From NCBI GenBank assembly GCA_030619865.1, contig JAUXAP010000010.1, forward strand, positions 1 to 34,926: a DNA stretch of 34,926 nt. Reading direction: 5' to 3'. This document shows positions 21,230 through 30,991 of the stretch, piece after piece. This DNA comes from Dehalococcoidia bacterium. GTDB lineage: Bacteria; Chloroflexota; Dehalococcoidia; Dehalococcoidales; JAUXAP01. The notes under the pieces were generated by a model that worked only from the letters and a program-made list of their open reading frames with translations, was not told the origin of the DNA and ran no database searches. A program made the position numbers and the translations under genes. The stretch's first letter is position 1. Every line of letters begins with the position of its first letter.

Positions 21230-23275
21230 ATGAAATTGATTAGAAAAGTGGTTCCAGTTTTGCTTACTATAGCTATGGCTGGCGTGGTGCTGTTAGGCGG
21301 AGGCCCGGCTGTGGCTGATGTCAGCCAGCCTAGCGTTAGCCTGAGCGACGACACCATTAGTGCCAATGCCTCATACGTCATCACTTTCGACATCAACGAG
21401 GAGTTACTTGTTGATGGCACTGACTGGATTGAAATCCGCTTCCCTGAGGGCACCTACATCTATGATTTCGCGGTTGCCGACGCTGACATCACGGTTCAGA
21501 CTGAGAGTACCTTTGGCAACGATAACGCCGCAACTAACGTTGGGGACGATACTGTCTTCGTTGAGGACCCGGACGATGTCTGGACAGCGACTATTGACCT
21601 CGTTGCTCTGAATCTCGCCGTTTCCGAAAACTCTGATGTCAGGGTAGAGTTCGTGGATGAGACCATCATCGAGAATCCGGCTACCCCCGGCATCTATACG
21701 CTGGAGGTACGCACCTCTGACGAGGACGACTGGGTACCTTCAGAGGAGTACGAGATAGAGGTCCCAGATGTTGACCCACTTCCGGGCATAGTTAAAGTCT
21801 ATAACCCCTCCATGATACTAATGGCCATCTTCACCGGAGACAGCGCGATTACAGACGCTATAGCTTACGCTGGGGCAGGTTGGACCATAAAGGTTTTTAC
21901 GGGCACCTACACTGAGAATGTGGATATCGGCTCGTCTAAAACTGGTTTGACCATCCAGTCAGAGAGTGGATACAATAACACCACGGTTGTGGCATCTAGC
22001 TCAAGCGACCATGTCTTTGATGTAACCGCTGACAATGTAACCATAGACGGTTTCACCATCTATGGTGCAACTGACAATGAAGAAGCAGGGATAATCCTCA
22101 GCGGGGTGAGTGGCTGTACCATAGAGAACAACCGTTGTGGCTATGATAGCGACCATAAGAACTACTACGGCGTCTACCTGTCTTCTTCGAGTAACAACAC
22201 GCTCACGAGCAACACCGCTAACTCAAATACCAGCTACGGCATCCGACTGTCTTCTTCGAGCAACAACACGCTCACGAACAACACCGCTAACTCGAACAGC
22301 CACGGCATCCACATGCGGTCTTCGAGCAACAACAACACACTCGCGAACAACACCTGCAACTTAAATACCAGCCACGGCATCTACCTGTATGAGGCGAGCG
22401 CCAACACGCTCATGAACAACACCTGCAACTCAAATACCAACGCCGGCATCCACCTGTATAATTCGAATGACAACACTATCTACCTCAACAACTTCAGCAA
22501 CAGCACCGCCAATGTTTATTCAACTGGTTCAACCAATACCTGGAAATCGCCCACCACGCTGTGCTACTTCTATAGCTCGAGCTATAAGAATTACTTAGGT
22601 AACTACTATAGCGACCGCAGCGGAAATGAGGGTGCAGGGGGCATTGGAGATACTCACTATACCACTGACGGTGCTGGTGACAATTATCCGCTCTGGCAAA
22701 CCTCCGACCACTACACCGTGCAGGCGTGGTGGCTCCACAGTGACGACAAGATGTATGAGGCAGACACGAGCAAGGGGCCTGGAACCGTCACCATAGCCGC
22801 CAGTGGCTCCAACATCTGGATTGCGGATGAAGCAGCGGCAACAGATATTACCTTTTCCAATGACACCTGGACGGGGCAGGTGGTCTTCAGCTCGGCACCG
22901 GGAACCGATAAAATTAAGGTTGAGATAGGCTCTTCCACTGGGGCAGGCAATTTCACTGCTGGTGGACCCGAGGATACGATAGGGGATGGTAGTACCACTA
23001 CTCTGACCTTCACCACCAATGCCAGCTCTGTCACCGTGCCCAATACAAACTATCTTGCCCTCAGGATAAGCAACCTAGATACTTTGAGCAGTTATAATGT
23101 AGTTACCGGCGGGGCATGGAGCTATACCTCCAATCCCAATACCGGTGCCCCGGACTACCCCGTCCCCGAGTTAGCCACCATAATCCTTCTGGGAGGCGGG
23201 CTGGTTGTCATAGGTGTTTACTCTATTTTGCAGAGGCGGAGGAAGAGCCTTCACCTCAGCTTAACCCCATTGTAA
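21230..23275 (+). CDS. secreted right-handed beta-helix (NosD-type) surface protein
   Basis: The ATG at 21230 follows GAGAGGAGGTG; upstream in-frame starts lie in the terminator. The 681-residue protein has a signal peptide (MKLIRKVVPVLLTIAMAGVV, cleavage likely after AVAD), a beta-sandwich-like acidic region (about 25-190), then a parallel beta-helix with repeats of the form NNTLTNNTANSN...GIxLxSSS around residues 320-430. A second sandwich-like part follows. The end is a sorting-type anchor: PVPELATIILLGGGL, a hydrophobic helix and QRRRK. Such proteins sit on the cell surface and may bind or cut polysaccharide; no catalytic residues are evident. Confidence 0.85.
   Translation: MKLIRKVVPVLLTIAMAGVVLLGGGPAVADVSQPSVSLSDDTISANASYVITFDINEELLVDGTDWIEIRFPEGTYIYDFAVADADITVQTESTFGNDNAATNVGDDTVFVEDPDDVWTATIDLVALNLAVSENSDVRVEFVDETIIENPATPGIYTLEVRTSDEDDWVPSEEYEIEVPDVDPLPGIVKVYNPSMILMAIFTGDSAITDAIAYAGAGWTIKVFTGTYTENVDIGSSKTGLTIQSESGYNNTTVVASSSSDHVFDVTADNVTIDGFTIYGATDNEEAGIILSGVSGCTIENNRCGYDSDHKNYYGVYLSSSSNNTLTSNTANSNTSYGIRLSSSSNNTLTNNTANSNSHGIHMRSSSNNNTLANNTCNLNTSHGIYLYEASANTLMNNTCNSNTNAGIHLYNSNDNTIYLNNFSNSTANVYSTGSTNTWKSPTTLCYFYSSSYKNYLGNYYSDRSGNEGAGGIGDTHYTTDGAGDNYPLWQTSDHYTVQAWWLHSDDKMYEADTSKGPGTVTIAASGSNIWIADEAAATDITFSNDTWTGQVVFSSAPGTDKIKVEIGSSTGAGNFTAGGPEDTIGDGSTTTLTFTTNASSVTVPNTNYLALRISNLDTLSSYNVVTGGAWSYTSNPNTGAPDYPVPELATIILLGGGLVVIGVYSILQRRRKSLHLSLTPL
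22178..22470 (+). repeat. tandem coding repeats of the beta-helix
   Basis: About four units of roughly 66-69 bp share AACACGCTCACGA...AACACC and the CACGGCATC or TACGGCATC turn. They encode successive rungs of the helix. The first two units are nearly identical in DNA sequence, so unit gain or loss by recombination is possible. Confidence 0.75.
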
Positions 23276-23352
23276 TGCTGTCTATTATGCTGCCAGTTAA
23301 TCCAACAATGTGACGAATTGTTCAGTATTTTAGATGTGCAGTTCTATGGGGA

Positions 23353-23568
23353 TTATCTCTGGAATAGTCGTTTCCACCAGGGTTTTTTATTACCAAGTCC
23401 CTTTACCGTGAAGGAGTATTCACACTTATTACATCTCCAGGTCTTATAATGCTCGTTATAATAGGTTTCGGAGCTACCGCAATGAGGGCATATCGTCCTC
23501 ATTTTTCTGGCTGTTTCCTTATCAAGTCTATTCCAGTATCCATCAGACCACCTGGGGCGGATGGGCAT
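23353..23568 (-). CDS. small zinc-ribbon protein
   Basis: This 71-residue protein has a CxxC...CxxC ribbon (ICPHCGSSETYYNEHYKTWR then CNKCEYSF), a basic N-terminus and a basic, Trp-containing tail (NKKPWWKRLFQR). AGGAGG lies at normal distance before the ATG. It starts 13 bp after the stop of the TGS GTPase gene and is probably the last gene of the rho-uvrC operon. The fold suggests nucleic-acid or protein binding; nothing more specific can be said. Confidence 0.72.
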   Translation of the reverse strand: MPIRPRWSDGYWNRLDKETARKMRTICPHCGSSETYYNEHYKTWRCNKCEYSFTVKGLGNKKPWWKRLFQR

Positions 23569-23581
23569 TTTAGCCTCCTGA

Positions 23582-24556
23582 TTACATATGCAGTTCTATT
23601 ATATCACCATCTTGAAGGATGTGGTCTCTCTTTACCATTACGCCGTCGTGCTTCCCCGAGCCCCAGATACGGGCATATTTCAGTTTGGCTTGGAAATCTT
23701 TGTGGATTGAGGCGGCGGCATCCTCTAATGTGCTTCCCCGCTCAAGGGTTATCGGGTCATTAAAGTCAGGTTTTTGACCCGGAGTTTTGGTATATACCCG
23801 AATAATATCAAGCATTTGATAAATTTTAGACCTCAGCTCTTCTAGACTAACACCCTTTTTAGCTGAGATAGCAATGACTGGTAACTGGTCTTTATACTTA
23901 TTCTGTAAGGCCGTGTAGTTCTGGCTGGCGTTGTCTAAGTCTATCTTGTTGCCCACAATTAGCGCCTTCTTATGGCTTAGCACGACGCCTTCTTCAGCCT
24001 TCTCTTTACCGATTGCTATTCTCATATCTTTTAGTTGGGCGATGATGGAGTCAATCTGGGTTAATGGGGCATCGCTTAAGTCCACCACAATGAGTAGGGC
24101 GTCAGCCCGTATCAGCATATGGCGGAGCCACCACTCAATAGACTGGGATACCAGGGGTGGAGTATCAATTAGCTGTATTTGGATATTCTCAAATTGCAGC
24201 ATTCCCGGAGTGGCACTGTGAGTGGTAAAGGGGTATTCGGCTACGGTTGGGGAGGCATTGGTAACGCTGGAAACAAGCTGAGACTTACCGGCATTGGGCA
24301 GACCGATTACCGCTACCTGGGCTGCCCCCTCTTTCTCAATGACCATGGATGCTCTTTGAGTGGCTGCCTTCTTATCGGCTGCCTGGGTTAGTTTAGCAAT
24401 TCTTTGCCTCAGTTCCGCCCGGAGGTGGTCAGTACCCTTATGCTTGGGCATAATAGCCAGCATTTCTTCCAGGGCTATTATCTTTTCAGTGGGGTTTTTA
24501 GCCGCTCGGAATTTCTTTTCGGCTTCAAAGTATTGTGGTGGTAAATTAGCTGGCAT
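23582..24556 (-). CDS. DRG/Obg-type GTPase with C-terminal TGS domain
   Basis: This 324-residue protein has a helical N-terminal part (1-85), a G domain and a TGS domain (about 255-324). G1 is GLPNAGKS, the switch region has ASPTVAEYPFTTHSATPG, G4 is NKID and G5 is ISAKKG. G3 reads DTPPL instead of the usual DTPGL, so the Gly that contacts the gamma phosphate is replaced by Pro; this may alter hydrolysis. The ending DGVMVKRDHILQDGDIIELH is a normal TGS end. DRG/Obg proteins associate with ribosomes. It follows uvrC by six bases. Confidence 0.88.
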   Translation of the reverse strand: MPANLPPQYFEAEKKFRAAKNPTEKIIALEEMLAIMPKHKGTDHLRAELRQRIAKLTQAADKKAATQRASMVIEKEGAAQVAVIGLPNAGKSQLVSSVTNASPTVAEYPFTTHSATPGMLQFENIQIQLIDTPPLVSQSIEWWLRHMLIRADALLIVVDLSDAPLTQIDSIIAQLKDMRIAIGKEKAEEGVVLSHKKALIVGNKIDLDNASQNYTALQNKYKDQLPVIAISAKKGVSLEELRSKIYQMLDIIRVYTKTPGQKPDFNDPITLERGSTLEDAAASIHKDFQAKLKYARIWGSGKHDGVMVKRDHILQDGDIIELHM

Positions 24557-24562
24557 CGCTTC

Positions 24563-26419
24563 TCACAAATACTGCTTTATTTTCTTAGCCAGGCTCTTAG
24601 TCATGCCTTTGGCTGTTGTTAGCTCCTCTTCAGTAGCCTCCTTGATAGCTCGGACTGAACCAAATTGCTTCAGCAGGCTACGCTTGCGTTTAGGACCGAT
24701 GCCGGGAATGGTATCAAAGATTGAAGCAAAGGTTTCCCTTTTACGGAGTTTCTGATGATAACTTAGAGCGAAGCGATGGGACTCATCTCTAAGGCGCTGT
24801 AGTAATTGAAGGCCTCGGGAATTACGGGGTAGAATAATAGGTTTCGTCTTCTGTGGGATGAAAATCTCCTCGTTTTCCTTGGCTAAACTGGCAACGGGCA
24901 CAGACTCGACTCCTACCTTCCGCATTATTGATAGGGCAGTATTGAGTTGCCCCTTGCCTCCGTCAATGAGGATAAGGTCGGGTAGAACTGCCCAGGCACT
25001 TGGAGTAGAGGTGTCACTCTTAAGACTCCGCTTAAATCGCCGACCAAGTACTTCTTGAAGCATAGCGTAGTCATTAGCACTTGGCACCGTTTTGATTCTG
25101 AAGCGTCTATAATGAGATGGCTTTGACTTCCCTTTCTCAAAAACCACCATACTGCCTACTGCTGCCGTGCCCTGTATATTGGAGATGTCATAGCCTTCCA
25201 TACGGGAAGGAAGACGGGGTAGATGGAGCTCTCTTTCTATCTCGGCTAAAGCATCTGCCAATGCTTTGGGAGAGGCTAATTGCTTAATTTTATGTTGTTC
25301 CAAACCTTGCTGGGCATTTTCAGCAACGATATTTACCAGTTGTTTTTTATTACCCCGACTTGGCACTTGAATATCAACCTTAGCCCCTCTTTTACTTTGA
25401 AGCCAGTTCTTAATAATAGGCATATCTTCTACCGGATGCTGGAGCAGTAATAGGGGGGGTATGTAAGGGGTAGAGGCGTAAAACTGTTTAATAAAGCTGG
25501 TCATAATTTGATGCGGCTCTTCAGAGCGAGTGCCCTGCAATACGAAGCTCTCTCGACCAATCAATTTGCCACTGCGAATAAAGAAAACCTGGACGTAGGC
25601 TTGGTTTTTATCACTAGCGAAGGCAATAACATCCTGTTCGCCTCTTACCGTAGTAGCTATTTTCTGTCCTTCAATAACCCTGTTTACAGCTTGGATTTGG
25701 TCTCTAAGTAAAGTCGCCTTTTCAAAGTCTAAAGCCTCAGCGGCCTTTTTCATCTTGCTCTCAAGCTCTTGGGCTACCGTTTCCTGCTTCCCTTCAAGGA
25801 AGAGGATTACCTGCTTTATCACCTCAGCGTATTCTTGCTTACTCACAACACCAATACAGGGTCCAAGGCAATGGTGGATGTGGTAATCGAGGCAGGGTTT
25901 GGAATCAGTGCCGGTGATGGTTCGGGAACAAGAGCGAAAGGGGAAGATTCCTTTTATCACTTTCAGGGTTTGTCGCACTGACTTAGCGCTGGCAAAAGGA
26001 CCGAAGTAGCGCCCTCCATCTTCCTCCAGCCGCCGGGTAATATATACCCTAGGCCAATCCTCATTAGGGTTTATCTTGAGGTAAGGGAAGGTTTTATCGT
26101 CTTTAAGTCGGACGTTGTAAGGGGGGCGGTGTCTCTTTATCAAGTTCAACTCAAGGATAAGAGCTTCTTGTTCCGAATTAGTAACAAAGAAATCGAGGTC
26201 ATTGACTCGGCTTACAAGTCGCTTAAGTTTGGGTGATAGTTTTTGCGAAGCACTAAAATATGACTTTACCCGGTGATGTAGGTCAGCTGCCTTACCCACA
26301 TATAGTATAGTGCCCTCGGCGTCCCTCATGAGGTAGACACCGGGATTAGTTGGTAGCTGCTTTAATTGCTCGGTTATAAGGTTACTTGCCGAATTGAAGG
26401 AGGATGTTATCCCTTTCAC
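24563..26419 (-). CDS. uvrC: excinuclease ABC subunit C
   Basis: This 618-residue protein makes both incisions in nucleotide excision repair. The GIY-YIG nuclease is at 25-105 (NPGVYLMRDAEGTILYVGKA), the Cys-rich CLDYHIHHCLGPCIG segment follows, then the UVR motif that meets UvrB, the RNase H-like second nuclease (MEGYDISNIQG; LPDLILIDGGKGQL) and a helix-hairpin-helix end (IPGIGPKRKRSLLKQFGSVR). The length is typical. It starts with GTG whose bases overlap the rho stop (GTGA), so the two genes are translationally coupled. Confidence 0.96.
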   Translation of the reverse strand: MKGITSSFNSASNLITEQLKQLPTNPGVYLMRDAEGTILYVGKAADLHHRVKSYFSASQKLSPKLKRLVSRVNDLDFFVTNSEQEALILELNLIKRHRPPYNVRLKDDKTFPYLKINPNEDWPRVYITRRLEEDGGRYFGPFASAKSVRQTLKVIKGIFPFRSCSRTITGTDSKPCLDYHIHHCLGPCIGVVSKQEYAEVIKQVILFLEGKQETVAQELESKMKKAAEALDFEKATLLRDQIQAVNRVIEGQKIATTVRGEQDVIAFASDKNQAYVQVFFIRSGKLIGRESFVLQGTRSEEPHQIMTSFIKQFYASTPYIPPLLLLQHPVEDMPIIKNWLQSKRGAKVDIQVPSRGNKKQLVNIVAENAQQGLEQHKIKQLASPKALADALAEIERELHLPRLPSRMEGYDISNIQGTAAVGSMVVFEKGKSKPSHYRRFRIKTVPSANDYAMLQEVLGRRFKRSLKSDTSTPSAWAVLPDLILIDGGKGQLNTALSIMRKVGVESVPVASLAKENEEIFIPQKTKPIILPRNSRGLQLLQRLRDESHRFALSYHQKLRKRETFASIFDTIPGIGPKRKRSLLKQFGSVRAIKEATEEELTTAKGMTKSLAKKIKQYL

Positions 26420-27684
26420 TCAGTTTCCTTGCCCAGGTTGGCCAGAAACTCGGCGTTGGATTTTGTGTTGCTCAGGCGCTCGAGGACTCGCTCTGTGGTC
26501 TCAGCGAAGTTGGCAGAGTTATTAGAAATCATAGACACCATACGCCGCAGCAACCATACCTGCTTTACTGTCTTTTCACCTAGTAGTAGTTCTTCTCGTC
26601 TGGTGCTACTGCGTTGAATATCCATAGCTGGGAAGATACGGCGTTCAGCTAATCGACGGTCGAGGTGAAGCTCCATATTGCCTGTTCCTTTGAACTCCTC
26701 GTAGATGAGTTCGTCCATGCGGCTGCCGGTATCAATGAGACAAGTGGCGATGATGGTTAGACTACCACCCTCGTCCACGTTGCGGGCAGCACCAAAGAAG
26801 CGTTTAGCGGGGTGGAGAGCGGCCGGGTCAATGCCACCGGATAGGGTACGACCACTAGGGGGTACAACTAGGTTGTATGAGCGGGTGAGACGGGTAATGC
26901 CATCAAGAAGGATGAGCACATCCTTACCGCTCTCTACCATACGTTTGGCTTTCTCCAATGCCAGCTCAGCGACACGGGTGTGATTCTCTACTGGCTCATC
27001 AAAGGTGGCGCTTATCACCTCTCCTCCTTTGACCGAGCGTTTCATGTCAGTAACTTCCTCCGGTCGCTCGCCAATAAGGCATACCATTAGGTGGATATCA
27101 TTATAGTTAGTGAGGGCAGCATGGGCTATGAATTTGAGCAGTACCGTCTTACCGGCTTTGGGCGGTGACACAATTAAGCCCCGTTGCCCGCGCCCAATAG
27201 GGGCAATGAGATTCATAAGTCGAGTGGACAAGTTGTTGGGCGAGGTCTCTAGGTTAATTAGTTGGTCAGGGAAGGTAGGAGTAAGTGAGCCGAAGGTAGG
27301 TCGGTTTTTGGCCAGCTCAGGGTCGATGCTATTAATCGCTTCTATCCGGAGCAGGCTATAATATTTCTCACTATTTCTGGGTGGTCGGCACTGACCGGCG
27401 ACCAGGTCGCCGTTGCGCAGACCTAAGCGCCGAATCTGGGACTGGGAGACATAGACATTGGTAGGACTGGGTAAGAGTGTGTTCTGCCTGAGGAAGCCGT
27501 AGCCCTCACTTATAATCTCTAGGATGCCGCTGAGGAATACATGGCCCTGTTGCTCAGTTTGAGCCTGAAGCAGAGACATAATGAGGTCTTGCTTCTTAAG
27601 GCCAGTATAATTAGAGACACCCATCTCCTTAGCCAGTTCAATCAGCTCATCTTTGGTTTTGTTTTCTAGTTGATTAATGTTCAT
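26416..27684 (-). CDS. rho: transcription termination factor Rho
   Basis: This 422-residue hexameric RNA helicase ends transcription at Rho-dependent sites. It has the N-terminal Rho domain ([17 protein letters not shown]), the RNA-binding cold-shock-like fold ([31 protein letters not shown]), Walker [13 protein letters not shown] and Walker [14 protein letters not shown], and the Q/R loops ([17 protein letters not shown]). It leads an operon with uvrC (4-bp overlap), the TGS GTPase and a zinc ribbon. The length matches short Rho proteins without insertions. Confidence 0.96.
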   Translation of the reverse strand: MNINQLENKTKDELIELAKEMGVSNYTGLKKQDLIMSLLQAQTEQQGHVFLSGILEIISEGYGFLRQNTLLPSPTNVYVSQSQIRRLGLRNGDLVAGQCRPPRNSEKYYSLLRIEAINSIDPELAKNRPTFGSLTPTFPDQLINLETSPNNLSTRLMNLIAPIGRGQRGLIVSPPKAGKTVLLKFIAHAALTNYNDIHLMVCLIGERPEEVTDMKRSVKGGEVISATFDEPVENHTRVAELALEKAKRMVESGKDVLILLDGITRLTRSYNLVVPPSGRTLSGGIDPAALHPAKRFFGAARNVDEGGSLTIIATCLIDTGSRMDELIYEEFKGTGNMELHLDRRLAERRIFPAMDIQRSSTRREELLLGEKTVKQVWLLRRMVSMISNNSANFAETTERVLERLSNTKSNAEFLANLGKETE

Positions 27685-27963
27685 TTTAACCTCACTCCCT
27701 GATTTTCGGTGATTTTATCTCCTTCCCCTTTTGCTACGGGGATTTAGGATGTGCATTGTCTATTTTAAGCTTTCCTTTATCATTTAATCAGTTTTAGCCG
27801 TTGCAAGGCTATTCCTATCTAACCAGAATCAAAAATAGTGTGTTGCTATGAAATTTAAAGTTCAAAATTATAAATTAAAGACCGGAACCTCTAAAGTATC
27901 TTTTCCTTGGTAAAATTAGAGCTTGCCGACTCGGTCTTACAGTTCATTTATTTTGGTCACGAA

Positions 27964-29598
27964 TTAAGGCGAGAGGGGCAGCGATGATTGAGCCCCTTCG
28001 CGTAGTATATCCTTGGCGACACCGATGAAATCACGGAAGAGAGGGTGAGGACGACCCGGACGAGAGCCGAATTCAGGATGAAACTGGCAGCTTACCATCC
28101 ATGGGTGGTTAGCTAGCTCACAGATTTCAACCAGTCTGCCGTCAGGGGATAGTCCGCTATAAACCATTCCCGCTTCCTGTAGTTGAGTGCGAAACTGATT
28201 ATTAAATTCGTAGCGGTGTCTATGGCGCTCGGAAACTAGGCTTTCCCTGTAGGCACTAGCGGCACGGCTGCTATCGACCAGTTGACAGGGGTAGTTACCC
28301 AGGCGCATAGTGCCTCCTTTGCTTTTTATCTTCTTCTGTTCGGGGAGGAGGTCAATGACGGGGTAGGGAGTGGAGGCATCAAACTCAGTAGAGTTTGACT
28401 CAGTTGAGCCTAGAGCATAACGGGCAAACTCAATTACCATAACATGCATACCCAAGCACAGTCCTAAATAGGGAATTTCATTGTTTCGGGCATAGGTGGC
28501 TGCCTTTATCATGCCTTCTATGCCTCTAATGCCAAAGCCGCCAGGAACTATGATACCCTGAGCTGAGCGCAGTATGGCATCGCTGTTATCCTCTTCCAGA
28601 GCCTCCGATGGTACCCAGGTGAGATTAATATCTCGATTATGATAGAGGGCAGCGTGATGGAGTGCTTCTCGAACCGAGAAATAGGCATCCTTTAGTTCTA
28701 CATATTTGCCCACCAGGGCGATATTAACCGGCTCACGGGGTGTTTTGAGGCGATAAACTAGTTCCTGCCACTGGCTCAGGTCAGTCCGTTTTGCCTTGAG
28801 GCTGAGACTGTCTATAATTAGTTGTCCTAACCCTTCCTGCTCCAGGACTAATGGTACCTCATAGATAGTGTCTACTGTAGGTAGGGGAATGACTGCCTGC
28901 CGCTCCACGTCACAGAACAGGGATATTTTATCCTTAATCCCCTCCGAGATGGGATAATCACTACGGCATATGATAATATCAGGCTGGATACCAATGCGCC
29001 TGAGCTCGTTAACACTGTGCTGAGTGGGCTTGGTCTTTAGCTCCTGAGTAGAGTTGAGGTAAGGGAGGAGGGTAACATGGACATAAAGCACGTTATCCCG
29101 CCCCACATCCTTTCTCATTTGCCTGATGGCTTCAAGGAAGGGTTGCCCTTCAATATCGCCTACTGTGCCACCTACTTCTATAATAACCACCTCAGCCTGG
29201 GATTTTTGAGCTAATTGCGTAAATCGCCTCTTTATCTCAGTGGTAACATGGGGCACCACCTGAATGGTACCACCTAGGAAATCACCCTGCCTCTCCTTGG
29301 CAATAACGGCACTGTAGATCTGGCCTGAAGTAACATTGGACTCGGCAGTAAGGTTAACATCGATAAAACGCTCGTAGTTGCCTAGGTCAAGGTCAGTCTC
29401 AGCACCATCCTGGGTGACAAACACCTCACCATGCTGATAAGGCGACATTGTTCCTGGGTCAACATTAAGGTAGGGGTCTAGCTTCTGCACAGACACTGTG
29501 ATTTGGCGGCTTTTCAGAATAGTACCTATGGAAGCGGTAGTAATACCCTTGCCAACCGAACTAACAACGCCACCAGTAACAAAAATATACTTTGACAT
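27964..29598 (-). CDS. pyrG: CTP synthase
   Basis: This 544-residue enzyme turns UTP into CTP using glutamine. The synthetase domain starts [20 protein letters not shown] and contains the [20 protein letters not shown] stretch. The class I glutamine amidotransferase domain carries the Cys nucleophile in GLCLGMHV and the His/Glu pair in [10 protein letters not shown]. The length is normal. A strong promoter lies at 29688-29716. CTP is also the co-substrate of the CdsA-type enzyme in the lipid island, though nothing ties the two together beyond chemistry. Confidence 0.97.
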   Translation of the reverse strand: MSKYIFVTGGVVSSVGKGITTASIGTILKSRQITVSVQKLDPYLNVDPGTMSPYQHGEVFVTQDGAETDLDLGNYERFIDVNLTAESNVTSGQIYSAVIAKERQGDFLGGTIQVVPHVTTEIKRRFTQLAQKSQAEVVIIEVGGTVGDIEGQPFLEAIRQMRKDVGRDNVLYVHVTLLPYLNSTQELKTKPTQHSVNELRRIGIQPDIIICRSDYPISEGIKDKISLFCDVERQAVIPLPTVDTIYEVPLVLEQEGLGQLIIDSLSLKAKRTDLSQWQELVYRLKTPREPVNIALVGKYVELKDAYFSVREALHHAALYHNRDINLTWVPSEALEEDNSDAILRSAQGIIVPGGFGIRGIEGMIKAATYARNNEIPYLGLCLGMHVMVIEFARYALGSTESNSTEFDASTPYPVIDLLPEQKKIKSKGGTMRLGNYPCQLVDSSRAASAYRESLVSERHRHRYEFNNQFRTQLQEAGMVYSGLSPDGRLVEICELANHPWMVSCQFHPEFGSRPGRPHPLFRDFIGVAKDILREGAQSSLPLSP

Positions 29599-29687
29599 TC
29601 AGGAAAACCAAACTCTCAGGATTCAATCCGAGAAGTGACTCTGCGTTAGATTTATTTAGAGGGGATGGAGAAGATGGGTTTTCATAT

Positions 29688-29716
29688 ATTATACTCAGCC
29701 AGATATTAGTTGTCAA
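29688..29716 (-). promoter_or_regulatory. consensus sigma70 promoter of pyrG
   Basis: On the minus strand TTGACA, 17 bases, TATAAT: a perfect match to consensus. The transcript would start near 29681, giving a leader of about 83 nt before pyrG. It lies just after the end of the Hsp20 relic. Confidence 0.75.
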
Positions 29717-29726
29717 GTTTTGTAGC

Positions 29727-29837
29727 TTAAACACTCTTGGCTCTGACCTTTATTGGTTTGGGCTTAGCTTGTTCGGATTTAGGAATGGTCAACGTCAGGA
29801 TACCATTTTCAAGAGTTGCCTCCACTTTGTCGCTCTC
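29727..29837 (-). pseudogene. C-terminal remnant of a small heat-shock protein (Hsp20)
   Basis: On the minus strand the last 36 codons before a TAA read KVEATLENGILTLTIPKSEQ then AKPKPIKVRAKSV, the typical ending of alpha-crystallin-type Hsp20 (A.LENGVLTVTLPK...KIEV). A TGA stands in frame directly upstream (29838-29840) and the rest of the domain is absent. It is divergent from dnaJ and next to the heat-shock operator, where an intact hsp20 gene would be expected. Confidence 0.75.
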
Positions 29838-29858
29838 TCACGAGAGTAATATAGCACA

Positions 29859-29921
29859 CTTAATAAATTTTATTAAGTTTATTAAGTAAATATTGACAAA
29901 TATTATAAAGCAGTTTAAAAT
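29859..29921 (+). promoter_or_regulatory. promoter and inverted-repeat operator of the dnaJ-hspR operon
   Basis: The promoter is TTGACA (29893-29898), 17 bases, TAAAAT (29916-29921). Upstream lies CTTAATAAA-T-TTTATTAAG (29859-29877), a perfect 9+9 inverted repeat, with a third half-site TTTATTAAG directly after it (29878-29886). HspR repressors bind inverted repeats of the CTTGAGT-N7-ACTCAAG type; this is a shorter, AT-rich version. Binding here would control dnaJ and, formerly, the divergent hsp20. Confidence 0.6.
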
Positions 29922-29983
29922 ATTTCTATTGAATGACAGATTATGATAAGGAATTTCTGTAAGCTGTTTTGGTGGGAAGAAGA

Positions 29984-30976
29984 ATGGCCGGTAAGGACTA
30001 CTATAGCATATTAGGGGTCAATCATAATGCCAGTGAGCGGGAGATAAGGCAGGCTTACCGCAGGCTGGCTCGTAAGTATCACCCTGATGTCAATCCCGGT
30101 GACAAGTTGGCAGAGGCCAAGTTTAAGGAGATAAACGAGGCTTACGAGGTTCTGTCCGATAAGGAAAAGCGACATAAGTATGACCAGTTTGGTGACCAGT
30201 GGCAGTATGCTGACCAGTTTGCCAAAGCAGGGAGACAGCGGCCTGCGTTCTGGGATTTTAGCCAGGCTGGAGGTGCTCAAAGATTCCACTTTGAGGAGGG
30301 CAATTTAGACAGTTTATTTAGTGACCTGTTTCAGCATTTTGGTACAAGGGCTTCTAGTCGCCGAGGTCGACCTCGGCGTGGTCAGGATATAGAATATCCG
30401 GTTGAGGTAACCCTGAAAGAAGCCTATCATGGAACTACTCGTATCCTTAGCCTTAAAACTGAGCAGCTTTGTTCTACCTGTGGTGGCACTGGCCAGATAC
30501 AGAATGCTTTATGTTCGGTTTGTCATGGCTCAGGGGCGGTAGCTCGTTTGAGGCGGCTGGAAGTCAAGATTCCACCTGGAGTTAAAAGTGGGTCTCGAAT
30601 ACGCATCGCTGGTAAAGGGAAACAGGGTTATAATGGGGCTAGTGGTGACCTTTATCTGGTAACATCGGTTAAACCTCACCGGCTGTTTGAAAGGAAGGGC
30701 GATAATTTATATGTAGAAGTGACGGTTCCGTTGGCGATAGCGGTGCTGGGGGGTGAGGTTCAGGTACCTACACTTAAAGGGAAGCTGGCACTTAAGATTT
30801 CACCAGAGACTCATAATGGGCGTACCTTTCGCCTAAACGGGCAAGGAATGCCTCATCTGGGTAACTCTTCTCGTGGAGACCTGCTGGCTAAGGTGAGTGT
30901 GGTTTTGCCTACTAAGCTTTCGGCGGAGGAAAAGAAGCTATTTGAGCAGCTCGGTCGGCTACGACCCAGTGGCTAA
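29984..30976 (+). CDS. DnaJ-family co-chaperone with two-motif zinc finger
   Basis: From ATG 29984 ([12 protein letters not shown]) the protein has 330 residues. The J domain holds HPD at 33-35, which stimulates DnaK ATPase. A basic/Phe-rich linker follows, then the substrate-binding DnaJ C domain. The zinc finger has only two CxxCxGxG motifs (CSTCGGTGQ and CSVCHGSG) instead of the four in classical DnaJ, so it can form one zinc site at most. This is between DnaJ and CbpA types. A TTG start at 29969 is possible but less conserved. hspR follows 15 bp later. Confidence 0.9.
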   Translation: MAGKDYYSILGVNHNASEREIRQAYRRLARKYHPDVNPGDKLAEAKFKEINEAYEVLSDKEKRHKYDQFGDQWQYADQFAKAGRQRPAFWDFSQAGGAQRFHFEEGNLDSLFSDLFQHFGTRASSRRGRPRRGQDIEYPVEVTLKEAYHGTTRILSLKTEQLCSTCGGTGQIQNALCSVCHGSGAVARLRRLEVKIPPGVKSGSRIRIAGKGKQGYNGASGDLYLVTSVKPHRLFERKGDNLYVEVTVPLAIAVLGGEVQVPTLKGKLALKISPETHNGRTFRLNGQGMPHLGNSSRGDLLAKVSVVLPTKLSAEEKKLFEQLGRLRPSG

Positions 30977-30991
30977 GTTCAGAGGTGATTT

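Noticed and set aside
22178-22470. Short tandem repeats suggesting a CRISPR array
   Set aside because: The repeats are in frame, encode beta-helix rungs and have no unique spacers or dyad symmetry.
23300-23330. Short inverted repeat after the beta-helix gene as a terminator
   Set aside because: The stem AACAAT/ATTGTT is only 6 bp and AT-rich, without a T-run.
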